From NCBI RefSeq assembly GCF_026230105.1, contig NW_026614268.1, positions 124,001-188,000 on the forward strand: 64,000 bases of DNA. The letters are read 5' to 3'. The notes beneath the pieces were generated by a model. That model searched no databases, was not told where the DNA came from, and was given only the letters and a program-made list of their open reading frames with translations. This stretch comes from Diorhabda sublineata. Taxonomy: Eukaryota; Arthropoda; Insecta; Coleoptera; Chrysomelidae. Shown here piece by piece: positions 51,637 to 63,647 of this stretch (the stretch's first letter is position 1; every line of letters starts with the position of its first letter). Position numbers and translations under genes: made by a program.

Positions 51637-53400
51637 ATGGATGCTATTCAACGATATCTGACAAAGCTAGATGCGAACTCACTCAAATATATAAGAAATG
51701 TTAAAATTCGACTTCAAATGAGGAAGATAGACTTTGAAAATTTTCAATTAACACAAAGTGACAGTTGACCTCAATGGGCTTCAATGGATGAAATTCGACG
51801 ATATCTGACAAAGTTAGATGCGAACTCACTAAAATATACAAGAAATGTTGAAGTTCGACTTCAAATGAGGAAGATAGACTTTGAAAATTTTCAATTAACA
51901 CAAAGTGACAGTTGACTTCAATGGGCTTCAATGGAAGTTATTCGACGATATCTGACAGTGTTAGATGCGAACTCACTCAAATATATAAGAAATGTTGAAA
52001 TTCGACTTCAAATGAGGAAGATAGACTTTGAAAATTTTCAATTAACACAAAGTGACAGTTGACTTCAATGGGCTTCAATGGATGTTTTTCGAAGATATCT
52101 GACAAAGTTAGACGCAAACTCACTCAAACATATGAGAAATGTTGAAATTCGACTTCAAATGAGGAAGATAGACTTTGAAAATTTTCAATTAACACAAAGT
52201 GACAGTTGGCTTCAATGGGCTTCAATGGATGCTATTCGACGATATCTGACAAAGTTAGATGCGAACTCACTCAAATATATAAGAAATGTTGAAATTCGAC
52301 TCCAAATGAGGAAGATAGACTTTGAAAATTTTCAATTAACACAAAGTGACAGTTGACTTCAATGGGCTTCAATGGATGTTTTTCGAAGATATCTGACAAA
52401 GTTAGACGCAAACTCACTCAAACATATGAGAAATGTTGAAATTCGACTTCAAATGAGGAAGATAGACTTAGAAAATTTTCAATTAACACAAAGTGACAGT
52501 TGGCTTCAATGGGCTTCAATGGATGTTATTCGACGATATCTGACAGAGTTAGATGCGAACTGACTTAAATATATAAGAAATGTTGAAATTTGACTTCAAA
52601 TGAGGAAGATAGACTTTGAAAATTTTCAATTAACACAAAGTGACAGTTGACCTCAATGGGCTTCAATGGATGATATTCGACGATATCTGACAAAGTTAGA
52701 TGCGAACTCACTAAAATATACAAGAAATGTTGAACTTCGACTTCAAATGAGGAAGATAGACTTTGAAAATTTTCAAGTAACACAAAGTGACAGTTGACTT
52801 CAATGGGCTTCAATGGATGTTATTCGACGATATCTGACAGAGTTAGATGCGAACTCACTCAAATATATAAGAAATGTTGAAATTCGACTTCAAATGAGGA
52901 AGATAGACTTTGAAAATTTTCAATTAACACAAAGTGACAGTTGGCTTCAATGGGCTTCAATGGATGTTATTCGACGATATCTGACAGAGTTAGATGCGAA
53001 CTGACTCAAATATATAAGAAATGTTGAAATTCGACTTCAAATGAGGAAGATAGACTTTGAAAATTTTCAATTAACACAAAGTGTCAGTTGACCTCAATGG
53101 GCTTCAATGGATGATATTCGACGATATCTGACAAAGTTAGATGCGAACTCACTAAAATATACAAGAAATGTTGAAGTTCGACTTCAAATGAGGAAGATAG
53201 ACTTTGAAAATTTTCAATTAACACAAAGTGACAGTTGACCTCAATGGGCTTCAATGGATGCTATTCGACGATATCTGACAAAGTTAGATGCGAACTCACT
53301 CAAATATATAAGAAATGTTGAAATTCGACTTCAAATGAGGAAGATAGACTTTGAAAATTTTCAATTAACACAAAGTGACAGTTGGCTTCAATGGGCTTCA
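51637..53400 (+). repeat. 12-mer tandem duplication, 1764 bp (copy 2)
   Basis: It directly follows copy 1 and carries all of its private alleles at the same positions (for example TGGAAGTTATT near 51931 and CGACTCCAAATG near 52298). I noticed no difference by eye, which makes it one of the youngest duplications in the window. Confidence 0.92.
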
Positions 53401-55750
53401 ATGGATGTTATTCGACGATATCTGACAGAGTTAGATGCGAACTCACTCAAATATATAAGAAAGGTTGAAATTCGACTTCAAATGAGGAAGATAGACTTTG
53501 AAAATTTTCAATTAACACAAAGTGACAGTTGGCTTCAATGGGCTTCAATGGATGTTATTCGACGATATCTGACAGAGTTAGATGCGAACTCACTCAAATA
53601 TATAAGAAATGTTGAAATTCGACTTCAATGAGGAAGATAGACTTTGAAAATTTTCAATTAACACAAAGTGACAGTTGACCTCAATGGGCTTCAATGGATG
53701 CTATTCGACGATATCTGACAAAGTTAGATGCGAACTCACTCAAATATATAAGAAATGTTCAAATTCGACTTCAAATGAGGAAGATAGACTTTGAAAATTT
53801 TCAATTAACACAAAGTGACAGTTGGCTTCAATGGGCTTCAATGGATGTTATTCGACGATATCTGACAGAGTTAGATGCGAACTCACTCAAATATATAAGA
53901 AATGTTGAAATTCAACTTCAATGAGGAAGATAGACTTTGAAAATTTTCAATTAACACAAAGTGACAGTTGGCTTCAATGGGCTTCAATGGATGTTATTCG
54001 ACGATATCTGACAAAGTTAGATGCGAACTCACTAAAATATACAAGAAATGTTGAAGTTCGACTTCAAATGAGGAAGATAGACTTTGAAAATTTTCAATTA
54101 ACATAAAGTGACAGTTGACCTCAATGGGCTTCAATGGATGATATTCGACGATATCTGACAAAGTTAGATGCGAACTCACTAAAATATACAAGAAATGTTG
54201 AAGTTCGACTTCAAATGAGGAAGATAGACTTTGAAAATTTTCAATTAACACAAAGTGACAGTTGACCTCAATGGGCTTCAATGGATGTTATTCGACGATA
54301 TCTGACAGAGTTAGATGCGAACTCACTCAAATATATAAGAAATGTTAAAATTCGACTTCAAATGAGGAAGATAGACTTAGAAAATTTTCAATTAACACAA
54401 AGTGACAGTTGACCTTAATGGGCTTCAATGGATGAAATTCGACGATATCTGACAAAGCTAGATGCGAACTCACTCAAATATATAAGAAATGTTAAAATTC
54501 GACTTCAAATGAGGAAGATAGACTTAGAAAATTTTCAATTAACACAAAGTGACAGTTGACCTTAATGGGCTTCAATGGATGAAATTCGACGATATCTGAC
54601 AAAGTTAGATGCGAACTCACTAAAATATACAAGAAATGTTGAACTTCGACTTCAAATGAGGAAGATAGACTTTGAAAATTTTCAAGTAACACAAAGTGAC
54701 AGTTGACTTCAATGGGCTTGAATGGATGTTATTCGACGATATCTGACAGAGTTAGATGCGAACTCACTCAAATATATAAGAAATGTTGAAATTCGACTTC
54801 AAATGAGGAAGATAGACTTTGAAAATTTTCAATTAACACAAAGTGACAGTTGACTTCAATGGGCTTCAATGGATGTTTTTCGAAGATATCTGACAGAGTT
54901 AGATGCGAACTCACTCAAATATATAAGAAATGTTAAAATTCGACTTCAAATGAGGAAGATAGACTTAGAAAATTTTCAATTAACACAAAGTGACAGTTGA
55001 CCTTAATGGGCTTCAATGGATGAAATTCGACGATATCTGACAAAGCTAGATGCGAACTCACTCAAATATATAAGAAATGTTAAAATTCGACTTCAAATGA
55101 GGAAGATAGACTTAGAAAATTTTCAATTAACACAAAGTGACAGTTGACCTTAATGGGCTTCAATGGATGAAATTCGACGATATCTGACAAAGTTAGATGC
55201 GAACTCACTAAAATATACAAGAAATGTTGAACTTCGACTTCAAATGAGGAAGATAGACTTTGAAAATTTTCAAGTAACACAAAGTGACAGTTGACTTCAA
55301 TGGGCTTGAATGGATGTTATTCGACGATATCTGACAGAGTTAGATGCGAACTCACTCAAATATATGAGAAATGTTGAAATTCGACTTCAAATGATGAAGA
55401 TAGACTTTGAAAATTTTCAATTAACACAAAGTGACAGTTGACCTCAATGGGCTTCAATGGATGATATTCGACGATATCTGACAAAGTTAGATGCGAACTC
55501 ACTAAAATATACAAGTAATGTTGAAGTTCGACTTCAAATGAGGAAGATAGACTTTGAAAATTTTCAATTAACACAAAGGGACAGTTGACCTCAATGGGCT
55601 TCAATGGATGCTATTCGACGATATCTGACAAAGCTAGATGCGAACTCACTCAAATATATAAGAAATGTTAAAATTCGACTTCAAATGAGGAAGATGGATT
55701 TTGAAAATTTTCAATTAACACAAAGTGACAGTTGACCTCAATGGGCTTCA
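53401..55750 (+). repeat. Return of AQ and V/D monomers, with two 588-bp tetramers
   Basis: V, V(1-bp loss), AQ, V(1-bp loss), V/D and D lead to two tetramers at 54281-54868 and 54869-55456 (V or F/V hybrid, E/A hybrid, E, V). The tetramers share GACCTTAATGG and GGGCTTGAATGG. D at 55457 carries AAGTAATG and AAAGGGACAG; A at 55604 carries AAGATGGATTTTG. Confidence 0.82.
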
Positions 55751-56779
55751 ATGGATGTTATTCGACGATATCTGACAAAGTTAGATGCGAACTCACTAAA
55801 ATATACAAGAAATGTTGAAGTTCGACTTCAAATGAGGAAGATAGACTTTGAAAATTTTCAATTAACATAAAGTGACAGTTGACCTCAATGGGCTTCAATG
55901 GATGATATTCGACGATATCTGACAAAGTTAGATGCGAACTCACTAAAATATACAAGAAATGTTGAAGTTCGACTTCAAATGAGGAAGATAGACTTTGAAA
56001 ATTTTCAATTAACACAAAGTGACAGTTGACCTCAATGGGCTTCAATGGATGTTATTCGACGATATCTGACAGAGTTAGATGCGAACTCACTCAAATATAT
56101 AAGAAATGTTAAAATTCGACTTCAAATGAGGAAGATAGACTTAGAAAATTTTCAATTAACACAAAGTGACAGTTGACCTTAATGGGCTTCAATGGATGAA
56201 ATTCGACGATATCTGACAAAGCTAGATGCGAACTCACTCAAATATATAAGAAATGTTAAAATTCGACTTCAAATGAGGAAGATAGACTTAGAAAATTTTC
56301 AATTAACACAAAGTGACAGTTGACTTCAATGGGCTTCAGTGGATGTTATTCGACGATATCTGACAGAGTTAGATGCGAACTCACTCAAATATATAAGAAA
56401 TGTTAAAATTCGACTTCAAATGAGGAAGATATACTTAGAAAATTTTCAATTAACACAAAGTGACAGTTGACCTTAATGGGCTTCAATGGATGAAATTCGA
56501 CGATATCTGACAAAGTTAGATGCGAACTCACTAAAATATACAAGAAATGTTGAACTTCGACTTCAAATGAGGAAGATAGACTTTGAAAATTTTCAAGTAA
56601 CACAAAGTGACAGTTAACTTCAATGGGCTTGAATGGATGTTATTCGACGATATCTGACAGAGTTAGATGCGAACTCACTCAAATATATAAGAAATGTTGA
56701 AATTCGACTTCAAATGAGGAAGATAGACTTTGAAAATTTTCAATTAACACAAAGTGACAGTTGACTTCAATGGGCTTCA
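55751..56779 (+). repeat. 7-mer repeat V/D, D, V, E/A, V, E, V (copy 1, 1029 bp)
   Basis: Exactly 7x147. Diagnostic alleles are AACATAAAG at the end of V/D, GACCTTAATGG, CTTCAGTGGATG, AAGATATACTTAG and GGGCTTGAATGG. Three more copies follow at 57951, 61154 and 62619. Confidence 0.88.
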
Positions 56780-57950
56780 ATGGATGTTTTTCGAAGATAT
56801 CTGACAAAGTTAGACGCAAACTCACTCAAATATATGAGAAATCTTGAAGTTCGACTTCAAATGAGGAAGATAGACTTTGAAAATTTTCAATTAACACAAA
56901 GTGACAGTTGACCTCAATGGGCTTCAATGGATGCTATTCGACGATATCTGACAAAGCTAGATGCGAACTCACTCAAATATATAAGAAATGTTAAAATTCG
57001 ACTTCAAATGAGGAAGATAGATTTTGAAAATTTTCAATTAACACAAAGTGACAGTTGACCTCAATGGGCTTCAATGGATGATATTCGACGATATCTGACA
57101 AAGTTAGATGCGAACTCACTAAAATATACAAGAAATGTTGAAGTTCGACTTCAAATGAGGAAGATAGACTGAAAATTTTCAATTAACACAAAGTGACAGT
57201 TGGCTTCAATGGGCTTCAATGGATGTTATTCGACGATATCTGACAGAGTTAGATGCGAACTCACTCAAATATATAAGAAATGTTGAAATTCGACTTCAAT
57301 GAGGAAGATAGACTTTGAAAATTTTCAATTAACACAAAGTGACAGTTGGCTTCAATGGGCTTCAATGGATGTTATTCGACGATATCTGACAAAGTTAGAT
57401 GCGAACTCACTCAAATATATAAGAAATGTTCAAATTCGACTTCAAATGAGGAAGATAGACTTTGAAAATTTTCAATTAACACAAAGTGACAGTTGGCTTC
57501 AATGGGCTTCAATGGATGTTATTCGACGATATCTGACAGAGTTAGATGCGAACTCACTCAAATATATAAGAAATGTTGAAATTCGACTTCAATGAGGAAG
57601 ATAGACTTTGAAAATTTTCAATTAACACAAAGTGACAGTTGACCTCAATGGGCTTCAATGGATGCTATTCGACGATATCTGACAAAGTTAGATGCGAACT
57701 CACTCAAATATATAAGAAATGTTCAAATTCGACTTCAAATGAGGAAGATAGACTTTGAAAATTTTCAATTAACACAAAGTGACAGTTGGCTTCAATGGGC
57801 TTCAATGGATGTTATTCGACGATATCTGACAGAGTTAGAGGCGAACTCACTCAAATATATAAGAAATGTTGAAATTCAACTTCAATGAGGAAGATAGACT
57901 TTGAAAATTTTCAATTAACACAAAGTGACAGTTGGCTTTAATGGGCTTCA
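56780..57950 (+). repeat. F, A, D(145) and V/AQ spacer block
   Basis: Order is F (with AAATCTTGAAG), A (AGATAGATTTTG), D with the 2-bp loss, V(-1), V with GTTCAAATTCG, V(-1), AQ, V(-1). The D(145) allele, not seen since about 25.6 kb, reappears near 57170. Confidence 0.82.
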
Positions 57951-58954
57951 ATGGATGTTATTCGACGATATCTGACAAAGTTAGATGCGAACTCACTAAA
58001 ATATACAAGAAATGTTGAAGTTCGACTTCAAATGAGGAAGATAGACTTTGAAAATTTTCAATTAACATAAAGTGACAGTTGACCTCAATGGGCTTCAATG
58101 GATGATATTCGACGATATCTGACAAAGTTAGATGCGAACTCACTAAAATATACAAGAAATGTTGAAGTTTGACTTCAAATGAGGAAGATAGACTTTGAAA
58201 ATTTTCAATTAACACAAAGTGACAGTTGACCTCAATGGGCTTCAATGGATGTTATTCGACGATATCTGACAGAGTTAGATGCGAACTCACTCAAATATAT
58301 AAGAAATGTTAAAATTCGACTTCAAATGAGGAAGATAGACTTAGAAAATTTTCAATTAACACAAAGTGACAGTTGACCTTAATGGGCTTCAATGGATGAA
58401 ATTCGACGATATCTGACAAAGCTAGATGCGAACTCACTCAAATATATAAGAAATGTTAAAATTCGACTTCAAATGAGGAAGATAGACTTTGAAAATTTTC
58501 AATTAACACAAAGTGACAGTTGACCTCAATGGGCTTCAATGGATGTTATTCGACGATATCTGACAGAGTTAGATGCGAACTCACTCAAATATATAAGAAA
58601 TGTTAAAATTCGACTTCAAATGAGGAAGATAGACTTAGAAAATTTTCAATTAACACAAAGTGACAGTTGACCTTAATGGGCTTCAATGGATGAAATTCGA
58701 CGATATCTGACAAAGTTAGATGCGAACTCACTAAAATATACAAGAAATGTTGAACTTCGACTTCAAATGAGGAAGATAGACTTTGAAAATTTTCAAGTAA
58801 CACAAAAATGGATGTTATTCGACGATATCTGACAGAGTTAGATGCGAACTCACTCAAATATATAAGAAATGTTGAAATTCGACTTCAAATGAGGAAGATA
58901 GACTTTGAAAATTTTCAATTAACACAAAGTGACAGTTGACTTCAATGGGCTTCA
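57951..58954 (+). repeat. 7-mer repeat (copy 2, 1004 bp, with a 25-bp deletion)
   Basis: Same order as 55751-56779. The length is 1029 minus 25; the loss joins the E monomer to the next V near 58806. Its fifth monomer lacks CAGTGGATG and ATATACTTAG, unlike copies 1, 3 and 4. Private: GAAGTTTGAC near 58167. Confidence 0.85.
58796..58813 (+). other. 25-bp deletion at a monomer boundary
   Basis: CAAGTAACACAAA runs straight into AATGGATG; the usual GTGACAGTTGAC and GGGCTTG part is gone. This removes one copy of the 10-bp direct repeat. It is the only indel longer than 5 bp in either arm. Confidence 0.9.
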
Positions 58955-61153
58955 ATGGATGTTTTTCGAAGATATCTGACAAAGTTAGACGCAAACTCAC
59001 TCAAATATATGAGAAATGTTGAAATTCGACTTCAAATGATGAAGATAGATTTTGAAAATTTTCAATTAACACAAAGTGACAGTTGACCTCAATGGGCTTC
59101 AATGGATGATATTCGACGATATCTGACAAAGTTAGATGCGAACTCACTCAAATATATAAGAAATGTTGAACTTCGACTTCAAATGAGGAAGATAGACTTT
59201 GAAAATTTTCAATTAACACAAAGGGACAGTTGACCTCAATGGGCTTCAATGGATGCTATTCGACGATATCTGACAAAGCTAGATGCGAACTCACTCAAAT
59301 ATATAAGAAATGTTAAAATTCGACTTCAAATGAGGAAGATAGATTTTGAAAATTTTCAATTAACACAAAGTGACAGTTGACCTCAATGGGCTTCAATGGA
59401 TGATATTCGACGATATCTGACAAAGTTAGATGCGAACTCACTAAAATATACAAGAAATGTTGAAGTTCGACTTCAAATGAGGAAGATAGACTGAAAATTT
59501 TCAATTAACACAAAGTGACAGTTGACTTCAATGGGCTTCAATGGATGATATTCGACGATATCTGACAGTGTTAGATGCGAACTCACTCAAATATATAAGA
59601 AATGTTGAAATTCGACTTCAAATGAGGAAGATAGACTTTGAAAATTTTCAATTAACACAAAGTGACAGTTGGCTTCAATGGGCTTCAATGGATGTTATTC
59701 GACGATATCTGACAGAGTTAGATGCGAACTCACTCAAATATATAAGAAATGTTGAAATTCGACTTCAATGAGGAAGATAGACTTTGAAAATTTTCAATTA
59801 ACACAAAGTGACAGTTGGCTTCAATGGGCTTCAATGGATGTTATTCGACGATATCTGACAAAGTTAGATGCGAACTCACTCAAATATATAAGAAATGTTC
59901 AAATTCGACTTCAAATGAGGAAGATAGACTTTGAAAATTTTCAATTAACACAAAGTGACAGTTGGCTTCAATGGGCTTCAATGGATGTTATTCGACGATA
60001 TCTGACAGAGTTAGATGCGAACTCACTCAAATATATAAGAAATGTTGAAATTCGACTTCAATGAGGAAGATAGACTTTGAAAATTTTCAATTAACACAAA
60101 GTGACAGTTGGCTTCAATGGGCTTCAATGGATGTTATTCGACGATATCTGACAAAGTTAGATGCGAACTCACTAAAATATACAAGAAATGTTGAAGTTCG
60201 ACTTCAAATGAGGAAGATAGACTTTGAAAATTTTCAATTAACATAAAGTGACAGTTGACCTCAATGGGCTTCAATGGATGTTTTTCGAAGATATCTGACA
60301 AAGTTAGACGCAAACTCACTCAAACATATGAGAAATGTTGAAATTCGACTTCAAATGAGGAAGATAGACTTTGAAAATTTTCAATTAACACAAAGTGACA
60401 GTTGGCTTCAATGGGCTTCAATGGATGCTATTCGACGATATCTGACAAAGTGAGATGCGAACTCACTCAAATATATAAGAAATGTTGAAATTCGACTTCA
60501 AATGAGGAAGATAGACTTTGAAAATTTTCAATTAACACAAAGTGACAGTTGGCTTCAATGGGCTTCAATGGATGTTATTCGACGATATCTGACAGAGTTA
60601 GATGCGAACTCACTCAAATATATAAGAAATGTTGAAATTCGACTTCAAATGAGGAAGATAGACTTTGAAAATTTTCAATTAACACAAAGTGACAGTTGGC
60701 TTCAATGGGCTTCAATGGATGTTATTCGACGATATCTGACAGAGTTAGATGCGAACTCACTCAAATATATAAGAAATGTTGAAATTCGACTTCAATGAGG
60801 AAGATAGACTTTGAAAATTTTCAATTAACACAAAGTGACAGTTGACCTCAATGGGCTTCAATGGATGCTATTCGACGATATCTGACAAAGTTAGATGCGA
60901 ACTCACTCAAATATATAAGAAATGTTCAAATTCGACTTCAAATGAGGAAGATAGACTTTGAAAATTTTCAATTAACAAAAAGTGACAGTTGGCTTCAATG
61001 GGCTTCAATGGATGTTATTCGACGATATCTGACAGAGTTAGATGCGAACTCACTCAAATATATAAGAAATGTTGAAATTCGACTTCAATGAGGAAGATAG
61101 ACTTTGAAAATTTTCAATTAACACAAAGTGACAGTTGGCTTCAATGGGCTTCA
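58955..61153 (+). repeat. Spacer block with D(145) and V/AQ monomers
   Basis: Order is F, D-like, A, D(145), D with CAGTGTTAG, V(-1), V with GTTCAAATTCG, V(-1), V/D, F, A, V, V(-1), AQ, V(-1). AAATGATGAAG near 59037 and AAAGGGACAG near 59221 match alleles near 55392 and 55575. A private CAAAGTGAGATG lies near 60448. Confidence 0.8.
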
Positions 61154-62180
61154 ATGGATGTTATTCGACGATATCTGACAAAGTTAGATGCGAACTCACT
61201 AAAATATACAAGAAATGTTGAAGTTCGACTTCAAATGAGGAAGATAGACTTTGAAAATTTTCAATTAACATAAAGTGACAGTTGACCTCAATGGGCTTCA
61301 ATGGATGATATTCGACGATATCTGACAAAGTTAGATGCGAACTCACTAAAATATACAAGAAATGTTGAAGTTCGACTTCAAATGAGGAAGATAGACTTTG
61401 AAAATTTTCAATTAACACAAAGTGACAGTTGACCTCAATGGGCTTCAATGGATGTTATTCGACGATATCTGACAGAGTTAGATGCGAACTCACTCATATA
61501 TAAGAAATGTTAAAATTCGACTTCAAATGAGGAAGATAGACTTAGAAAATTTTCAATTAACACAAAGTGACAGTTGACCTTAATGGGCTTCAATGGATGA
61601 AATTCGACGATATCTGACAAAGCTAGATGCGAACTCACTCAAATATATAAGAAATGTTAAAATTCGACTTCAAATGAGGAAGATAGACTTAGAAAATTTT
61701 CAATTAACACAAAGTGACAGTTGACTTCAATGGGCTTCAGTGGATGTTATTCGACGATATCTGACAGAGTTAGATGCGAACTCACTCAAATATATAAGAA
61801 ATGTTAAAATTCGACTTCAAATGAGGAAGATATACTTAGAAAATTTTCAATTAACACAAAGTGACAGTTGACCTTAATGGGCTTCAATGGATGAAATTCG
61901 ACGATATCTGACAAAGTTAGATGCGAACTCACTAAAATATACAAGAAATGTTGAACTTCGACTTCAAATGAGGAAGATAGACTTTGAAAATTTTCAAGTA
62001 ACACAAAGTGACAGTTGACTTCAATGGGCTTGAATGGATGTTATTCGACGATATCTGACAGAGTTAGATGCGAACTCACTAAAATATACAAGAAATGTTG
62101 AACTTCGACTTCAAATGAGGAAGATAGACTTTGAAAATTTTCAAGTAACACAAAGTGACAGTTGACTTCAATGGGCTTGA
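61154..62180 (+). repeat. 7-mer repeat (copy 3, 1027 bp)
   Basis: Same order and alleles as 55751-56779, with a private 2-bp loss (CTCATATATAAG) near 61495 in the third monomer. The last V, at 62034, has a D/E-like ending (ACAAGAAATGTTGAACTTCG). Confidence 0.87.
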
Positions 62181-62474
62181 ATGGATGTTATTCGACGATA
62201 TCTGACAGAGTTAGATGCGAACTCACTCAAATATATAAGAAATGTTGAAATTCGACTTCAAATGAGGAAGATAGACTTTGAAAATTTTCAATTAACACAA
62301 AGTGACAGTTGACTTCAATGGGCTTCAATGGATGTTTTTCGAAGATATCTGACAAAGTTAGACGCAAACTCACTCAAATATATGAGAAATGTTGAAATTC
62401 GACTTCAAATGAGGAAGATAGACTTTGAAAATTTTCAATTAACACAAAGTGAAAGTTGGCTTCAATGGGCTTCA

Positions 62475-62618
62475 ATGGATGTTTTTCGATGATATCTGAC
62501 AGTTAGATGCGAACTCACTCAAATATATAAGAAATGTTGAAATTCGACTTCAATGAGGAAGATAGACTTTGAAAATTTTCAATTAACACAAAGTGACAGT
62601 TGGCTTCAATGGGCTTCA
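62475..62618 (+). repeat. 144-bp hybrid of the short type and V(-1)
   Basis: Its start (GATGTTTTTCGATGATATC, then CTGACAGTTAG with a 2-bp loss) matches right-arm short monomers at 21540 and 22417. The rest (GATGCGAACTCACTCAAATATATAAG and CTTCAATGAGG) is V(-1). The switch lies between GTTAG and GCGAAC. Confidence 0.85.
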
Positions 62619-63647
62619 ATGGATGTTATTCGACGATATCTGACAAAGTTAGATGCGAACTCACTAAAATATACAAGAAATGTTGAAGTTCGACTTCAAA
62701 TGAGGAAGATAGACTTTGAAAATTTTCAATTAACATAAAGTGACAGTTGACCTCAATGGGCTTCAATGGATGATATTCGACGATATCAGACAAAGTTAGA
62801 TGCGAACTCACTAAAATATACAAGAAATGTTGAAGTTCGACTTCAAATGAGGAAGATAGACTTTGAAAATTTTCAATTAACACAAAGTGACAGTTGACCT
62901 CAATGGGCTTCAATGGATGTTATTCGACGATATCTGACAGAGTTAGATGCGAACTCACTCAAATATATAAGAAATGTTAAAATTCGACTTCAAATGAGGA
63001 AGATAGACTTAGAAAATTTTCAATTAACACAAAGTGACAGTTGACCTTAATGGGCTTCAATGGATGAAATTCGACGATATCTGACAAAGCTAGATGCGAA
63101 CTCACTCAAATATATAAGAAATGTTAAAATTCGACTTCAAATGAGGAAGATAGACTTAGAAAATTTTCAATTAACACAAAGTGACAGTTGACTTCAATGG
63201 GCTTCAGTGGATGTTATTCGACGATATCTGACAGAGTTAGATGCGAACTCACTCAAATATATAAGAAATGTTAAAATTCGACTTCAAATGAGGAAGATAT
63301 ACTTAGAAAATTTTCAATTAACACAAAGTGACAGTTGACCTTAATGGGCTTCAATGGATGAAATTCGACGATATCTGACAAAGTTAGATGCGAACTCACT
63401 AAAATATACAAGAAATGTTGAACTTCGACTTCAAATGAGGAAGATAGACTTTGAAAATTTTCAAGTAACACAAAGTGACAGTTGACTTCAATGGGCTTGA
63501 ATGGATGTTATTCGACGATATCTGACAGAGTTAGATGCGAACTCACTCAAATATATAAGAAATGTTGAAATTCGACTTCAAATGAGGAAGATAGACTTAG
63601 AAAATTTTCAATTAACACAAAGTGACAGTTGACCTCAATGGGCTTCA
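62619..63647 (+). repeat. 7-mer repeat (copy 4, 1029 bp)
   Basis: Same order and length as 55751-56779. Private: GATATCAGAC near 62785. It is followed by E, F and a truncated A running off the window (63648-64000). Confidence 0.88.
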
